From contig NC_083579.1 in NCBI RefSeq assembly GCF_027579695.1, forward strand, positions 72,029,371 to 72,093,370: 64,000 nt of DNA. Reading direction: 5' to 3'. The stretch comes from Neoarius graeffei. Lineage: Eukaryota > Chordata > Actinopteri > Siluriformes > Ariidae. The translations under genes and the position numbers were made by a program. Of this stretch, positions 33,952 to 44,798 are shown piece by piece. Under the pieces are notes generated by a model. That model worked only from the letters and a program-made list of their open reading frames with translations. It did no database searches and was not told where the DNA came from. The stretch's first letter is position 1. Every line of letters starts with the position of its first letter.

Positions 33952-33989
33952 GGTTTTTGTTTTGAGGAGAGGACGTGTGTGACACTGTG
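33952..33989 (-). other. Recombination signal of V-B3 (22-bp spacer)
   Basis: Heptamer CACAGTG at 33983-33989 and nonamer ACAAAAACC at 33952-33960 on the minus strand. Confidence 0.92.
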
Positions 33990-34463
33990 TGTAATAAGCT
34001 GCACAGAAGTACAGAGCAGTGTGCAGCGCTTGGGTAGCTTTGGGGATTTGTAGAGACGCTGATGACTGTCCATTTCCACTCACTGTAAAACTACCTTCAT
34101 AATTTCCTTCATAGTTTGGGTTGCTATAATAAACATATGCGATGAGTTTCAGGCCTGTGTCTCCATGTGTTTTCTGATACCACAGTATTGTGTAATAAGT
34201 TGGGATGCTGTGGTTACAGGTTAGAGTTACACTCTCTTCAGGCAAACACAACACATCAGCAGGACCTTGATGAACATCGTTACAAATCAAAGAACCTGGA
34301 AAAAATATTAAACACAGATTTATTCGTTAAGGCACATTAATACAGCATTATTTATGTGTTACACAGAGTACATAGTTGATATACTGTGTGTATTTCATAT
34401 ATGAACAAAATTACCTGAGAGGAAGCACACACTGATGATGAATTTATAGAAAAATCTGATCAT
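33990..34463 (-). CDS. T-cell receptor V segment, type B copy 3 (probable TRBV)
   Basis: Leader exon 34415-34463 and V exon 33990-34295, GT-AG borders, phase 1. Open to the heptamer. CDR1 SIPTYYT, CDR2 YYSNPNYEG. The mature N-terminus reads ICNDVHQGPADVLC, with Asn where B1 has Lys. It is the unit 2 counterpart of V-B1. Confidence 0.83.
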
Positions 34464-34553
34464 ATTGATTGATTGAAGCTGGAAAACGATGATCAGCAAG
34501 TTCTTACACTTTGACACAGGATCTGGTATGACATGAGCAGTGGTGATACAGGA

Positions 34554-34563
34554 TGTGATGTCA
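34554..34563 (-). promoter_or_regulatory. CRE-like V-beta decamer upstream of V-B3
   Basis: TGTGATGTCA, 91 bp upstream of the leader ATG. Confidence 0.55.
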
Positions 34564-34644
34564 TGATGTAGATAAACACAATGATCACACCCACTACTGT
34601 GAGTTACTTCAAATGTCATAAAGGAGAGCACTGTATCATGAATA

Positions 34645-35857
34645 TTAAAGTTCCCATGGCATGGTGGTTTGTTGATGCTTTAAACAGGCTCGTGGAGGTT
34701 TCCGGATGTTATATCCGCAGCCTTTCTCGAAATGAACCCTCGGCACGTAGATATACCGGTAGCCTCTTGGGAGAAAGCCCCATTTCAGCGCTTTTCCCAG
34801 TGCGTTGTTTTGCTAATGAGAAGCAGGAGGCGGGGAAGGGTAGAGGGTGGGGGTGGGTCTTATCATTAATATTCATGACATGTAAATGTGTTACCTCTGA
34901 TTGGCTAACAGCACTGTGACGCTACCTCCAGTGGGTCAGAACAAGCGGATGTAGGTGTCTTACTATGGCGAGAGAGAAGGAACAAACCGCGAAGGGAAAA
35001 ATACCGCGCGCTGACGTCATTAAGGTGCGACGCGAGGAAATAAAATAAATTCAACAAATGTTTGGGTTTTTACTGAGCAAACAAACAAATAAAATGAACG
35101 AGTGACTTAAAAAAAAGAATGTGGGTGTCTTTGTAAAAACTGTTTTGATTGGCTATTATAACAGAGCATGCTGCATGCTTTTTGGTTTTGTAGCGCAGAG
35201 TACCTGGCTAACTGCAGGAAGCGGTTAGCTGCACAGCTAATGTAGCCATTGCAAGGCTAACGTGGCACCGATTTTAAAACATGGCAAAACAACTTAACAG
35301 TTATACACTTACTTGTTCTGTGTTTGTGGCTGATGCGGCAGGGATGCTTGGTACAGACCCAGGCTTCAGTGACAGTTGATGTGCAAAACCTGCCCTGTAC
35401 TGTCCCAAGTTGTGGAAACATTCATCAGGAAAATGCTTCCGACAAACATACACCGTCTTAGGTAGACTCGACGGCGTATTATTGGAGTAAATAACATTAA
35501 GCCGCTGCGTCTTCAGGGGCTCTCCCGTCGGCAGTAAAAACAGACTCCTTTCTGTGTTGTCACATCCATGTACAGCGCAATTTCCATGTTTGGTGGCAAC
35601 TTTTGAGCTGGGCGGGCAATCCATACAGTGGGTGGGAATCCAGAGGGGGGGCGTGGGGATCATCTCCCTTGCTGACGTAGGCAAGGGAAGAGTTTATCAA
35701 CGTGCCGTTTTGACGCGCCATTCTCAAATGTTGGGCATAGTTTGGTTTACACATTATGAAATTTCTAGCCACTGGGGTGACTTAAGAAGGTCAGAGGAAC
35801 TCATTTTAACGTTAAAAAACCTCAGAAAATGAAAATTTCATGCCATGGGACCTTTAA
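34645..35857 (-). mobile_element. Kolobok-like DNA transposon with TTAA duplication and THAP coding region
   Basis: TTAA at 34645-34648 and 35854-35857 flanks a 1205-bp insertion that breaks the B-flank text GAATATTAATGAAATT, intact at 20570. The ends AGTTCCCATGGCATG and CATGCCATGGGACCT are inverted repeats with one mismatch. TTAA targets occur in piggyBac and Kolobok; the THAP-like finger inside favours Kolobok. The DDE transposase core is absent, so this is an internally deleted copy. Confidence 0.8.
35301..35684 (-). pseudogene. THAP-type zinc-finger fragment of the Kolobok-like element
   Basis: Minus-strand open frame with CAVHGC, a Pro-containing stretch (LFLLPTG), then VCRKHFPDECF and a following Leu-rich tail. 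The Cys-x4-Cys ... Cys-x2-His spacing and the HF after the last His fit a THAP DNA-binding finger. There is no catalytic domain. The true first exon could begin anywhere before CAVHGC, so the start is uncertain. Confidence 0.65.
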
Positions 35858-35963
35858 TGAAATTAAGGAAAAAAAGAAATTTATCAGTTTTTAGAATGCA
35901 TATTGGAATTATTCTTTTTTCCGTGTAATTTTTTACAGCACAGACAGAACAAAGGAAACTGAT

Positions 35964-36001
35964 CAGAAAAATAAATAAATAAATAAATAAATAAATAAAT
36001 A
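35964..36001 (+). repeat. (AAAT)n microsatellite
   Basis: Eight or nine AAAT units in the B-segment flank. The same place holds (GATA)n at 43862. Confidence 0.92.
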
Positions 36002-36325
36002 TAACATGAGAGAACAGGAAAACACTTGTCCTGATCATGATCATGCATTTATAAAACAGATCTCAAACTTTTTTTAAACCATGGAAAACCAAAATACTGT
36101 AAGCCAAATGTAGAAGGTTATTGTGAGTCATTAGAAATAACAGCTCACATCCTCCACCCACTAAATAAATGAGTGAAACTCCAGCACCACCTACAGACCA
36201 GATAAATATCCACACATTGTGATCATTCTTTGTTCAGTGCTGGAGTGAGTTTTACAGTCTTCACTGCCTCCAATGCATATTTGTCTTGAAATTCATTACA
36301 CTATCTCTTCAATAACTGGGTCCTA

Positions 36326-36807
36326 CAGTTGTGCTTGAAAGTTTGTGAACACTTTTGAATTTTCCATATTTCTGCAAAAATAGGTCCTAAAACATCATCA
36401 GAGTTTCACAAAGTCTTAAGAGTAGATAAAGAGAGCCCAGTTAAACAAATGAGACAAAAATATTATTCTTGGTCATTTATTTATTGAGGAAAATGATTGA
36501 ATATTACATATCTGTGAATGGAAAAAAGTATGTGAACCTTTGCTTTCAGTATCTGGTGTGACCCCCTTATGCAGCAATAACTGCAGCTAAACATTTCCAG
36601 TAACTGTTGATCAGTCCTGCACACCGGCTTGGAGGAATTTTAGCCCATTCCTCCTTACAGAACAGCTTCAACTCTGGGATGTTGGTCGGTTTCCTCACAT
36701 GAACTGCTCGCTTCAGGTCCTTCCACAACATTTCGATTTAATTAAGGTCAAGACTTTGACTTGGCCATTCCAAAACATTAACTTTATTCTTCTTTAACCA
36801 TTCTTTG
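36326..36807 (-). mobile_element. Truncated Tc1 (first family), unit 2
   Basis: Same left end and same internal truncation point as 21035-21515, so it was carried by the block duplication. The minus-strand transposase C-terminus is recognisable but broken. Confidence 0.88.
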
Positions 36808-37189
36808 CTAGCGACGTACAACACATGCAGAGCCCATACGAAAAAAAAAACAGTAAAGAACTTATAAGTATTAACCACTGTCTTAGTAGTAAATCCTTAT
36901 ATAAGGATTTATAAATAAATATATATGCCATGTATGATTTACTCCTGAAAGTGGCCCCTTTTGCATTTTCCTCATACAAATTTTTTATGAAAATCTAGTA
37001 TGTATGAAGTGAACATTGTGCATGGTTTTTACAGATAATTTGTATGATGAATTACACCGTCTTTGTATGCTTCATGTAATGTTTGTAGTTTTAAATTATA
37101 TTTTACAGTTTAAAATGTATATGCCATTTATATGTAAATCCACACAAACATATATGTTTTTGTTTGAATTGTGGATGTATCGTAAAGGT

Positions 37190-37430
37190 ATTCTATGATG
37201 GCTCTCTATGTTTTTTATATGTCAACCTACTGAAAAAGACAGGTTTATTGTATGACTTCTTTAGGTTTATAGATGTTTTTTATATGTTGATCAATTACTA
37301 TAAATGTAAAAATAGAAGAGGTTTTTTGTATGAATTGTTCAGGTTTATCTATGTTTTTAAAATGTCAACCAATTACTGTCAATGTAAGGAAAACACAGTT
37401 TTTTCGTATCACTTTTAGGTTTATTGACTG
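37190..37430 (+). repeat. Subterminal repeats of the 5.7-kb element
   Basis: Three to four imperfect copies of a roughly 70-75-bp unit with ATGTTTTTTATATGTCAACC and a GTATGA-TTAGGTTTAT segment. Such repeats next to an end can bind a transposase; here the role is inferred. Confidence 0.6.
37420..37425 (-). terminator. Candidate polyadenylation signal of the BEN gene
   Basis: AATAAA on the minus strand, about 165 bp after the BEN stop codon at 37587-37589. Confidence 0.4.
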
Positions 37431-37586
37431 AACTTTAACACCTTCGTAGCAAGGGCAGACGTGGCTTGGTAATGCTTCACAAAATGAACAAAAATGTACA
37501 AAACAGCAGCATTACAATAAACAAAAAATATATATAACTCTAAAAAAAATCTCACTAACATGCCCTGCAGAAAATGCAGTTTAACC

Positions 37587-40500
37587 TCAAGGTGTGACAG
37601 ATTTGTTTTTTGCCCTTAGTTCAGTGATTTTGGCATTGATCGCCGAGCCAATAGTTGAAAGAGGGGTCTGCGGAAACCGCTCGATAGTTGCACCTACAAA
37701 AGAAAAAACAAAAAAATGCATAAACTTAGAAGGCTCTTGTCAGCAGATGCATAATAGTGTAAAACATCTTCATTATATAATACTGTAGCTGAAAACCTAC
37801 TGTAAATTGCATCGACTTTCACTTTATCCAAGGGTAGCCGATCGCCAGCTCCAGTCCTTTTGGTGCCCCGTAGGTTACTGACTAGTAGAGTGTCCAGAGG
37901 GAAAACAGCAGTGAGCAGATGCCTGACAAAGACTGTGGCTGTGTTCGAATTGAGGGCATAGGTCCATGCCAGCTTATCCACCATCACTCCTATCCCAGGA
38001 TAAATTTCCACCTGTTTAAATGAGGACACAAGAACGGCATTAAAGCTGGACTATTTTTTACTTTTTCCTCCCCCCAATCGCAATACACTTCAAAGCAATA
38101 GTTCATAGAAGCATTCTAGGGTCTAGGGTCCATTTGATCATGGGAACCAACAAAGGATCCTACAATGCTTCTTTCCCAGAATATTGCTTTAAGACTGTAA
38201 AAATGCAATCAGAGATGGCAACCTGGGCTCCTGACCAATGCTACAGATGGCTTTTTAATGTTGCATTATGCATAGATGTGTGTGCGTGTGTGTGTTTGTC
38301 CAAGACTGTATGATGTTGTGTATTTGGCTCCCACTGCAGAGGACACACACACAGGTGGACAAACAGACAGACAGACAGCATCATTGAAATACCTGGCCAA
38401 ATACCCCGTGAGGGGCAAGGTAATAAGAGTAAATTACACTATACAATAGTACACACTTTCCAAGGATGTCTCACATGCAGTAGATTCATTTTCTATACTG
38501 TGTTCATTTATTCTTTGAAAATCTATTACCTTAGGTGACTGGGCCGTTGGTGATGCAGTGGGAGAGTGGGCTGTGGATTTTGGTGATACTTCAGGAGTGG
38601 GTCCTGAAGTGGATGACCACCCAGCAATACTACCTACTACTGGTGAAGTAGTAGGAGTAGTCATCGAGTCCATGACTTTCCTCATGCCATAAACTAATCC
38701 TGGCACATCTAGTTGCAGAGTAAGACAGGAATAGAACAGAAACAGTTGCCATCAGTCATTAAGACAAAATTTGTATCTGTATAGACCCTTCCCACTGACG
38801 TCACTGGAAACCGGAAGTAAACAGACCCTGCGCCATATTGGAAGACCAACAAACTCGTGATCAGGGGGAAATAATGGCAGCGCGCGGAATTTAAACCCAC
38901 GAGGCACTTGATTCATCATAAACCTACAATGGTAAACTTTTGTGCTGTGTTAGGGTGTTCCAACAAAGCTGATGGGAAAGGTGAAAAGAAGTCGTTCTTC
39001 AGGATACCAGTTGTGATTGAGACACAAGGGGAGCAAAGTAAGGAGCTTTCTGCCAGGAGACAGAGAATAAGTGCATTACTGAGTGTCTGTGAGCAAAGGA
39101 CAGCCTGAACGTTGCAACCTCCCTATTGGCTGTTTATTGGCTGTTTGTAAAAATGTATCAATTGTTGCCCTTCATCGCGGACTCGAGAGACGAGACCTGA
39201 TGAGTTAGTTCGTTGGTAGCAGAACAAAATGTCTGGACACAAATCGGGTTTTCAGAAAAGGAAAGAAAATAAACGCAGGATCGAAAATACAAAAAAGGAG
39301 GCAGAAAATGCAAAACGAGTTTTAAGGTAGGACAAATGGTTACTTTTCTGAGGCAGCCCGCCGTGGCTGCCTGCAGGCTTATTTATTATAGCCCATTTAG
39401 TTAAAATAGTTTATCTAAAATGTTTATAGTTATAGTTATGTGATGGTTGTCCTCAGTGTTTGAACTATGCCGATATTTTCAGGGGGTCCCTTTTTTTCCC
39501 TTGGGGGGTGCTTGCGCTTGTCTCGGAGCATGGATCTCCAAACACATGAGAAGCCTATCTTACGCACATATCACGCGGACTCCACACCTCCACACACACA
39601 TCGCATCTGAAGTCATAACTCATCAGGGGAAATCGTGTCCGCATTGGCATGTTCAAAAAGCAACCTCGCGTCAACAATGATACCACATGCAAGAAAAAAA
39701 GCATTCAGGCTACTCAACAACCAACCTGGCAGCAGCAGTCATTGTCATATCGGTTTATTTTATCTTTGATGTAAACACAACACTTTGGATATGCAAATGC
39801 TTCCCGTTACACACGATTGCTATGTCAATAAACATAATTTTGCCAATATTTTAGAGACCCCCCAACATTTCCCAAATCATGTTTTCAAGGGATCTCATGT
39901 CTGTTTCAGGGGATCTCGGATCCCCCGAGTACCCACGTAGTTCGAACACTGGTTGTCCTGATTTAGACTGGTGTGTTTTTTTTTTTTTGGGGGGGGGGTT
40001 GCGTGATGTTGCACCCGGGTCCAGATTAGGGCAGAACCAGCCCTGGCTACATTTCAGGTGTAGTTTGTTTTATGTATGTATGTACTTGCATAAATGTGTA
40101 CTTGGTCTTCCAATATGGCGACTACCGAAATCTCGCGGCGCGGTGACGTCATGCGGCATCCCTCTATAGCTGTCTAATGACTCAATATGAATTTGGCTCA
40201 ACTAGAGTTTATAAGAAGCAGTGATACCTTGCAGGACCATCTTCCACTTCGCATTCTCCTCCTTTAGGTCCTTGACCTCCTGTTTTAAAGCCACCACCAT
40301 TTTTCGTAAGTCAGGGTTGTCCATATGTTGCTGTCCATGTCCGTACGTTTTGAGGAACTCCTCAGCTGGGTCCACACTCACCTTTGACTTCTGGTTTTCA
40401 AGACAAACAGAATAGCAATATTACCCATAATGTATAACTGACTAAGCAGCCTTCACAGTGTTTCCTGAAGAAAAGTTGTTAGTCAAGGTGGGTGGGAGGT

Positions 40501-41023
40501 TAACCACTATCAGAGACACGTGACTATCATGACTGGAAAGTATATGTTCTGCAGTTTCATATCAAAATGATATGGACTTTGGAACTTACATTTGCAATAC
40601 AAAATCTTTGTTTTCAGGGGACTTAGTCAAGGTCGAACTGTTTGTTGTCAAGATGGCTGCCTTAACTGTAAAGTGCTAGGGGAAACCCTGGCTTTCATTC
40701 TACATATTACCACTGGCAAATATGATTATTGAATACATCCAAAGCACGTGGACTTCTTCTTTGAGCTTGAAGGACATTTGACCAAGCTTCCTGGATGAGG
40801 AGTAAAACGTCTTTCAAGCTCAGAAATGAAGTCCCGTTCCTGAAGTCTTTGGATAACATGACCTGTATGAATGAGAATTTTCACAGACATTAAATGTAAG
40901 ATAAAAGTAAATGAATGTCACCTTAATCTTCTTTGGCTCAGCCTCAATGTCAGTTGAGTCTTCCGAATCATCTCTGTATTTTGAGGGGGGCACAGACACC
41001 CTTTTTGTCCTTCTCGGCTCCAT
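37587..41023 (-). CDS. BEN-domain protein, five exons, apparently intact
   Basis: Exons: 40922-41023, 40228-40390, 38530-38708, 37801-38011, 37587-37693. All four introns are GT-AG and the phases (0,1,0,1) keep one open frame of 253 residues ending in TGA. Exon 1 is acidic and basic (MEPRRTKRV, then DDSEDSTDIEAEPKK). Exon 2 has a charged helix likely to form a coiled coil (VALKQEVKDLKEENAKW). Exon 3 is Ser/Thr/Pro-rich linker. Exon 4 is the BEN domain, with VEIYPGIGVMV, FVRHLLTAVFPLDTL and SNLRGTKR. BEN domains bind DNA or proteins in chromatin regulators and are also known in some DNA viruses. Because it lies within a transposon-like insertion it may be element cargo or a trapped host gene. 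I cannot assign a BEND number. Confidence 0.82.
38929..39108 (+). pseudogene. THAP zinc-finger exon
   Basis: ATG 38929 opens MVNFCAVLGCSNKADGKGEK, the classic N-terminal half of a THAP finger (Cys-x4-Cys close to the Met), then SFFRIPVV and an ELSARRQR basic patch. The second half of the finger (Cys-x2-His) is absent and the frame soon stops, so the exon either splices on or is broken. It is probably the DNA-binding start of a transposase. Confidence 0.65.
39229..39326 (+). pseudogene. Basic N-terminal exon resembling ZMYM/hAT-type transposase
   Basis: ATG 39229 opens MSGHKSGFQKRKENKRRIEN, Lys/Arg-rich, ending at a GT donor (AAG then GTAG, 39327). Similar starts occur in teleost hAT-derived ZMYM-like proteins. 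No downstream exons were recognised. Confidence 0.35.
39446..39959 (+). mobile_element. hAT MITE with 8-bp target duplication
   Basis: GTTGTCCT at 39446-39453 and 39952-39959 flanks 498 bp with ends CAGTGTTTGAACTA and TAGTTCGAACACTG (inverted, one mismatch). No coding capacity. It is nested inside the THAP element. Confidence 0.85.
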
Positions 41024-41395
41024 ATTCTCATCTCATCTCATTATCTCTAGCCACTTTATCCTGTTCTACAGGGTCGCAGGCAAGCTGGAGCCTATCCCAG
41101 CTGACTACGGGCAAAAGGCAGGGTACACCCTGGACAAGTTGCCAGGTCATCACAGGGCTGACACATAGACACAGACAACGATTCACACTCACATTCACAC
41201 CTATGGTCAATTTAGAGTCACCAGTTAACCTAACCTGCATGTCTTTGGACTGTGGGGGAAACCAGAGCACCCGGAGGAAACCCACGTGGACACGGGGAGA
41301 ACATGCAAACTCCGCACAGAAAGGCCCTCACCGGCCACGCTGTGAGGCAACAGCACTAACCACTACACCACCGTGCCGCCCTGGCTCCATATTCT
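41016..41395 (-). mobile_element. SINE inserted across the BEN start codon
   Basis: The body 41029-41382 lies on the minus strand, head at the right and GATGA tail at the left. GGCTCCATATTCT is duplicated at 41016-41028 and 41383-41395 and contains the reverse complement of the BEN ATG. The B-box region is deleted in this copy. Confidence 0.92.
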
Positions 41396-41811
41396 TAAAA
41401 GCATAAAGATAACTATTCACGGTTTATATCTGCATCACATAAATATCTTAAAGTCAAACACCACTGTGTCTCCCTAAATGATAGGATTTACAATTTTTGA
41501 ATGAGAAGCCTGAAAGTAAGGAGAGGACAGGCGTGCTTCTCCATAGACTCCCATTATACACGTGGCAGAAAAGTCACTCGTTTTTAACTCGCTCTAGTGA
41601 CCTCATTTTTTACACTACAGAAAAAAAATTACATCAATGTGTTCAGGAGACCCTTGTGGCGATCACTGTTACAGAATTTTGTGAATATCTCCTTCCGTTT
41701 TCGTGTAAATCCCCGTTGTTTGGAGGGAGCGCTCTGAGGAAAAACTGCCCTTTTTGTGTGCATTTCTCTGTCTCTAAGCGCAGCGCGCGGGTGGGGGACG
41801 GGCTGCTCGCT

Positions 41812-41813
<2 letters not shown>

Positions 41814-41848
<35 letters not shown>
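41814..41848 (+). repeat. (CA)n microsatellite
   Basis: About 17 CA units. Confidence 0.95.
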
Positions 41849-41850
<2 letters not shown>

Positions 41851-42229
41851 GGGAGGGGCTGCTCCCTCTCAGAGAGACACAGGCTTGTAGGATCATGGCA
41901 GGTCACACATTCACACAGTACAGCTCAGCTCCAGCAACTGTGACTGCTACGCGCACTGCATCACTCTCACAATTTCCCCTGGGGGAATTGTCTCTAGCTG
42001 CTTTCTTCTTTCTATTATTGCAATCAATATATGTTTGACCTTTGTGACCTATGACCTTTGTAATAATTAGGACTTTGCAGAGTGAAAATCTGTTTACAGC
42101 ATGTCAGATGTTCACTATGCTTTATCAGTGGGAGAGATGTTGACAGTGCTCTTTAATGTTTTTAAGGTTGTATATTTGCATTCCCCCATGCTGCCCAGCA
42201 AGCTCTCTCCTCTCTTCACCCACTCCCAG

Positions 42230-42230
<1 letters not shown>

Positions 42231-42287
<57 letters not shown>
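42231..42287 (+). repeat. (CA)n microsatellite
   Basis: About 28 CA units near the right end of the 5.7-kb element. Confidence 0.95.
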
Positions 42288-42288
<1 letters not shown>

Positions 42289-43040
42289 GTGAAAGGCCTA
42301 CAGCAATTGACATGTGGTTAAAATGAAGTTTCTCTGACATTTGTAAGGATATTGTATGACGGACTAGTGACATATACAGCCTTTGCAGGTTGCAAAGTTT
42401 TATATGTTTCATGCTAAAAATATTTTACAAAAATCCTATAGCTGATTTCACTGTCATATACAAATCTTCTAGAGTTCAGATAAAACATGTAAAAATAGTA
42501 TATGATTTGTCTATATCTTTTCCGTATGGGTATAGCCTAGGGAGCATTTGCGGGTTCGGTGCCTTGCTCAAGGTCACTTCAGCCATTCCTGTTGGTCCAG
42601 GGAATTGAACCAGTAACCTTTTGGTCCCCAAACTGCTTCTGTAACCATTCGAGAAACACAAATTGTTTCTTTGGGCTCCAGTATATCTTTCTATCCCCAG
42701 CCTTATTTACATTTCCCACCATTTTGTACAATTAAACAAAGTGAAGTTGTTTGTGAAAAAAAGTGATTATTCTGTGAAATATTGACGGCTCATGATCAGT
42801 GTCAGATTTTTCATGATGTATTTGAAGAAATGTTAATCTCAAGATGAACAACACAACACAACAACTTACTATCATAAACAAGACATGATGTTTCTGTTCA
42901 ATGAAGAAGAAATGACATCACAGATTGTTATCATATTGACAGAGTGGTTTAATTTAGCAATAATATCAGCAGTTTGGTGATTATTGTGACTTGTGATGTG
43001 GTTAAACAGGTGTCTGAGTCTGTAGAGTTGATGAGAGACA

Positions 43041-43078
43041 GGTTTTTGTTTTGAGGAGAGGACGTGTGTGACACTGTG
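43041..43078 (-). other. Recombination signal of V-B4 (22-bp spacer)
   Basis: Heptamer CACAGTG at 43072-43078 and nonamer ACAAAAACC at 43041-43049 on the minus strand. Confidence 0.92.
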
Positions 43079-43552
43079 TGTAATAAGCTGCACAGAAGTA
43101 CAGAGCAGTGTGCAGCGCTTGGTTAGCTTTGGGGATTTGTAGAGACGCTGATGACTGTCCATTTCCACTCACTGTGAAACTGCCTTCATAATTTCCTTCA
43201 TATTTTGGACTGGCATTAGTAATATATGCGATGAGTTTCAGGCCTGTGTCTCCATGTGTTTTCTGATACCACAGTATTATGTAATAACTTGGGATGCTGT
43301 GATTACAGGTTAGAGTTACACTCTCTTCAGGTAAACACAACACATCAGCAGGACCTTGACGAACATCGTTACAAATCAAAGAACCTGGAAAAAATATTAA
43401 ACACAGATTTATTCGTCAAGTCACATTAATACAGCATTATTTATGTGTTACACAGAGTACATAGTTGATATACTGCATGTATTTCATATATGAAAAAAAT
43501 TACCTGAGAGGAAGCACACACTGATGATGAATTTATAGAAAAATCTGATCAT
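43079..43552 (-). CDS. T-cell receptor V segment, type B copy 4 (probable TRBV)
   Basis: Leader exon 43504-43552 and V exon 43079-43384, GT-AG borders, phase 1. Open to the heptamer. CDR1 SIPSYYI and CDR2 ITNASPKYEG, the most divergent of the B copies; CDR2 gains an Asn-Ala-Ser glycosylation site. FR3 reads KANQALHTALYFC. It is the unit 2 counterpart of V-B2. Confidence 0.83.
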
Positions 43553-43642
43553 ATTGATTGATTGAAGCTGGAAAACGATAATCAGCAAGTTCTTACACTT
43601 TAACACAGGATCTGGTATGATATGAGCAGTGGTGATACAGGA

Positions 43643-43652
43643 TGTGATGTCA
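43643..43652 (-). promoter_or_regulatory. CRE-like V-beta decamer upstream of V-B4
   Basis: TGTGATGTCA, 91 bp upstream of the leader ATG. Confidence 0.55.
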
Positions 43653-43861
43653 TGATGTAAACACAATGCTCACACCCACTAACGTGAGTTACTTCAAATG
43701 TCATAAAGGAGAGCACTGTATCATAAATATTAATGAAATTAAAGGGAAAAAAACAGAAATTAATCAGTTTTTAGAATGCATATTGGAATTAATCTTTTTT
43801 CCATGTAATTTTTTACAGCACAGACAGAACAAAGGAAACTGATCAGAAAAGTAAATGAAAA

Positions 43862-43946
<85 letters not shown>
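43862..43946 (+). repeat. (GATA)n microsatellite
   Basis: About 21 GATA units. Other units have AAAT repeats at this position. Confidence 0.95.
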
Positions 43947-44425
43947 ACAAGAGAGAACAGGAAAACACTTGTCCTGATCATGAATTTATAAAACAGATCT
44001 CAAACTTTTTTTAAACCATGGAGGAAAACCAAAAGACTGTCAGCCAAATGTAGAAGGTTATTGTGAGTCATTAGAAATAACAGCTCACATCCTCCACCTA
44101 CTAAATAAATGAGTGAAACTCCAGCACCACCTACAGACCAGATAAATATCCACACATTGTGATCATTCTTTGTTCAGTGCTGGAGTCAGTTTTACAATCT
44201 TCACTGCCTCCATTGCATATTTGTCTTGAAATTCATTACACTATCTCTTCAATAACGGGGTCTTAACTTGATAGTGTTTTAGCCCCTGAACTACTTGGAC
44301 TCCAATAAGGAGATGTTTCTGGTGGACGTTAAGCTCTTCAGGAATTTGTTCAAGAAAAAAAGGATAAAGTATCAAAGAGAATCACTTCACCCTGATAGTT
44401 TCATTATGAAGCTATTGATAGATAC

Positions 44426-44798
44426 TGGGGGTGGCACGGTGGTGTAGTGGTTAGTGCTGTCACCTCACAGCAAGAAGGTCCGGGTTCGAGCCCCGTGGCC
44501 AGCGAGGGCCTTTCTGTGCGGAGTTTGCATGTTCTCCCCATGTCCGTGTGGGTTTCCTCCAGGTGCTCCAGTTTCCCCCACAGTCCAAAGACATGCAGGT
44601 TAGCTTAACTGGTGACTCTAAATTGACCGTAGGTGTGAATGTGAGTGTGAATGGTTGTCTATGTGTCAGCCCTGTGATGACCTGGCGAGTTGTCCAGGGT
44701 GTACCCCGCCTTTCGCCCGTAGTCAGCTGGGATAGGCTCCAGCTTGCCTGTGAACCTGTAGAACAGGATAAAGCGGCTAGAGATAATGGGATGAGATG
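44426..44798 (+). mobile_element. tRNA-derived SINE, unit 2
   Basis: Same insertion as 26784-27159, at the left junction GATAGATACT. Good B box (GGGTTCGAGCCCC). On its right side it is joined to the D-type leader flank. Confidence 0.9.

Larger units (their letters stand above)
38780..40167 (+). mobile_element. THAP-coding DNA element in a BEN intron
   Basis: The two ends are imperfect inverted repeats: TATAGACCC-CTGACGTCAC-GCCATATTGGAAGACCAA at the left, with the same landmarks in reverse at the right (about 40090-40167). It sits between BEN exons 2 and 3. A THAP start exon (38929) and a second small exon (39229) are inside. The terminal target duplication is not clear, so the superfamily is open (P, PIF/Harbinger-like or other). 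Confidence 0.6.
36833..42530 (-). mobile_element. 5.7-kb element with inverted ends that encloses a BEN-domain gene
   Basis: Unit 1 reads ACATGCAGAG directly into TAGCCTGG (21533-21548). Here the same two flanks are separated by 5.7 kb that begins CCCATACG and ends CGTATGGG, an 8-bp inverted repeat. No target duplication is clear; the right side has an extra TA. Subterminal repeats lie at 37190-37430. Contents: a five-exon BEN gene, a THAP element with a hAT MITE in its third intron counted from the 3' end, a SINE and two CA repeats. No transposase was recognised. Unit 1 could be an empty or an excised site. Confidence 0.6.
41396..42530. other. 5' region of the BEN gene and right arm of the 5.7-kb element
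   Basis: No coding region recognised. Holds CA repeats at 41814-41848 and 42231-42287, and presumably the promoter of the BEN gene. The last 200 bp are AT-rich with GTATGA and ATATGT words like those of the left arm. Confidence 0.5.

Noticed and set aside
37016..37418. Tyr/Phe-rich plus-strand frames
   Set aside because: AT-rich subterminal repeat translation; no domain, no splice context.
41629..41943. Coding frames across the CA repeat
   Set aside because: They consist mostly of microsatellite translation and show no conserved domain.
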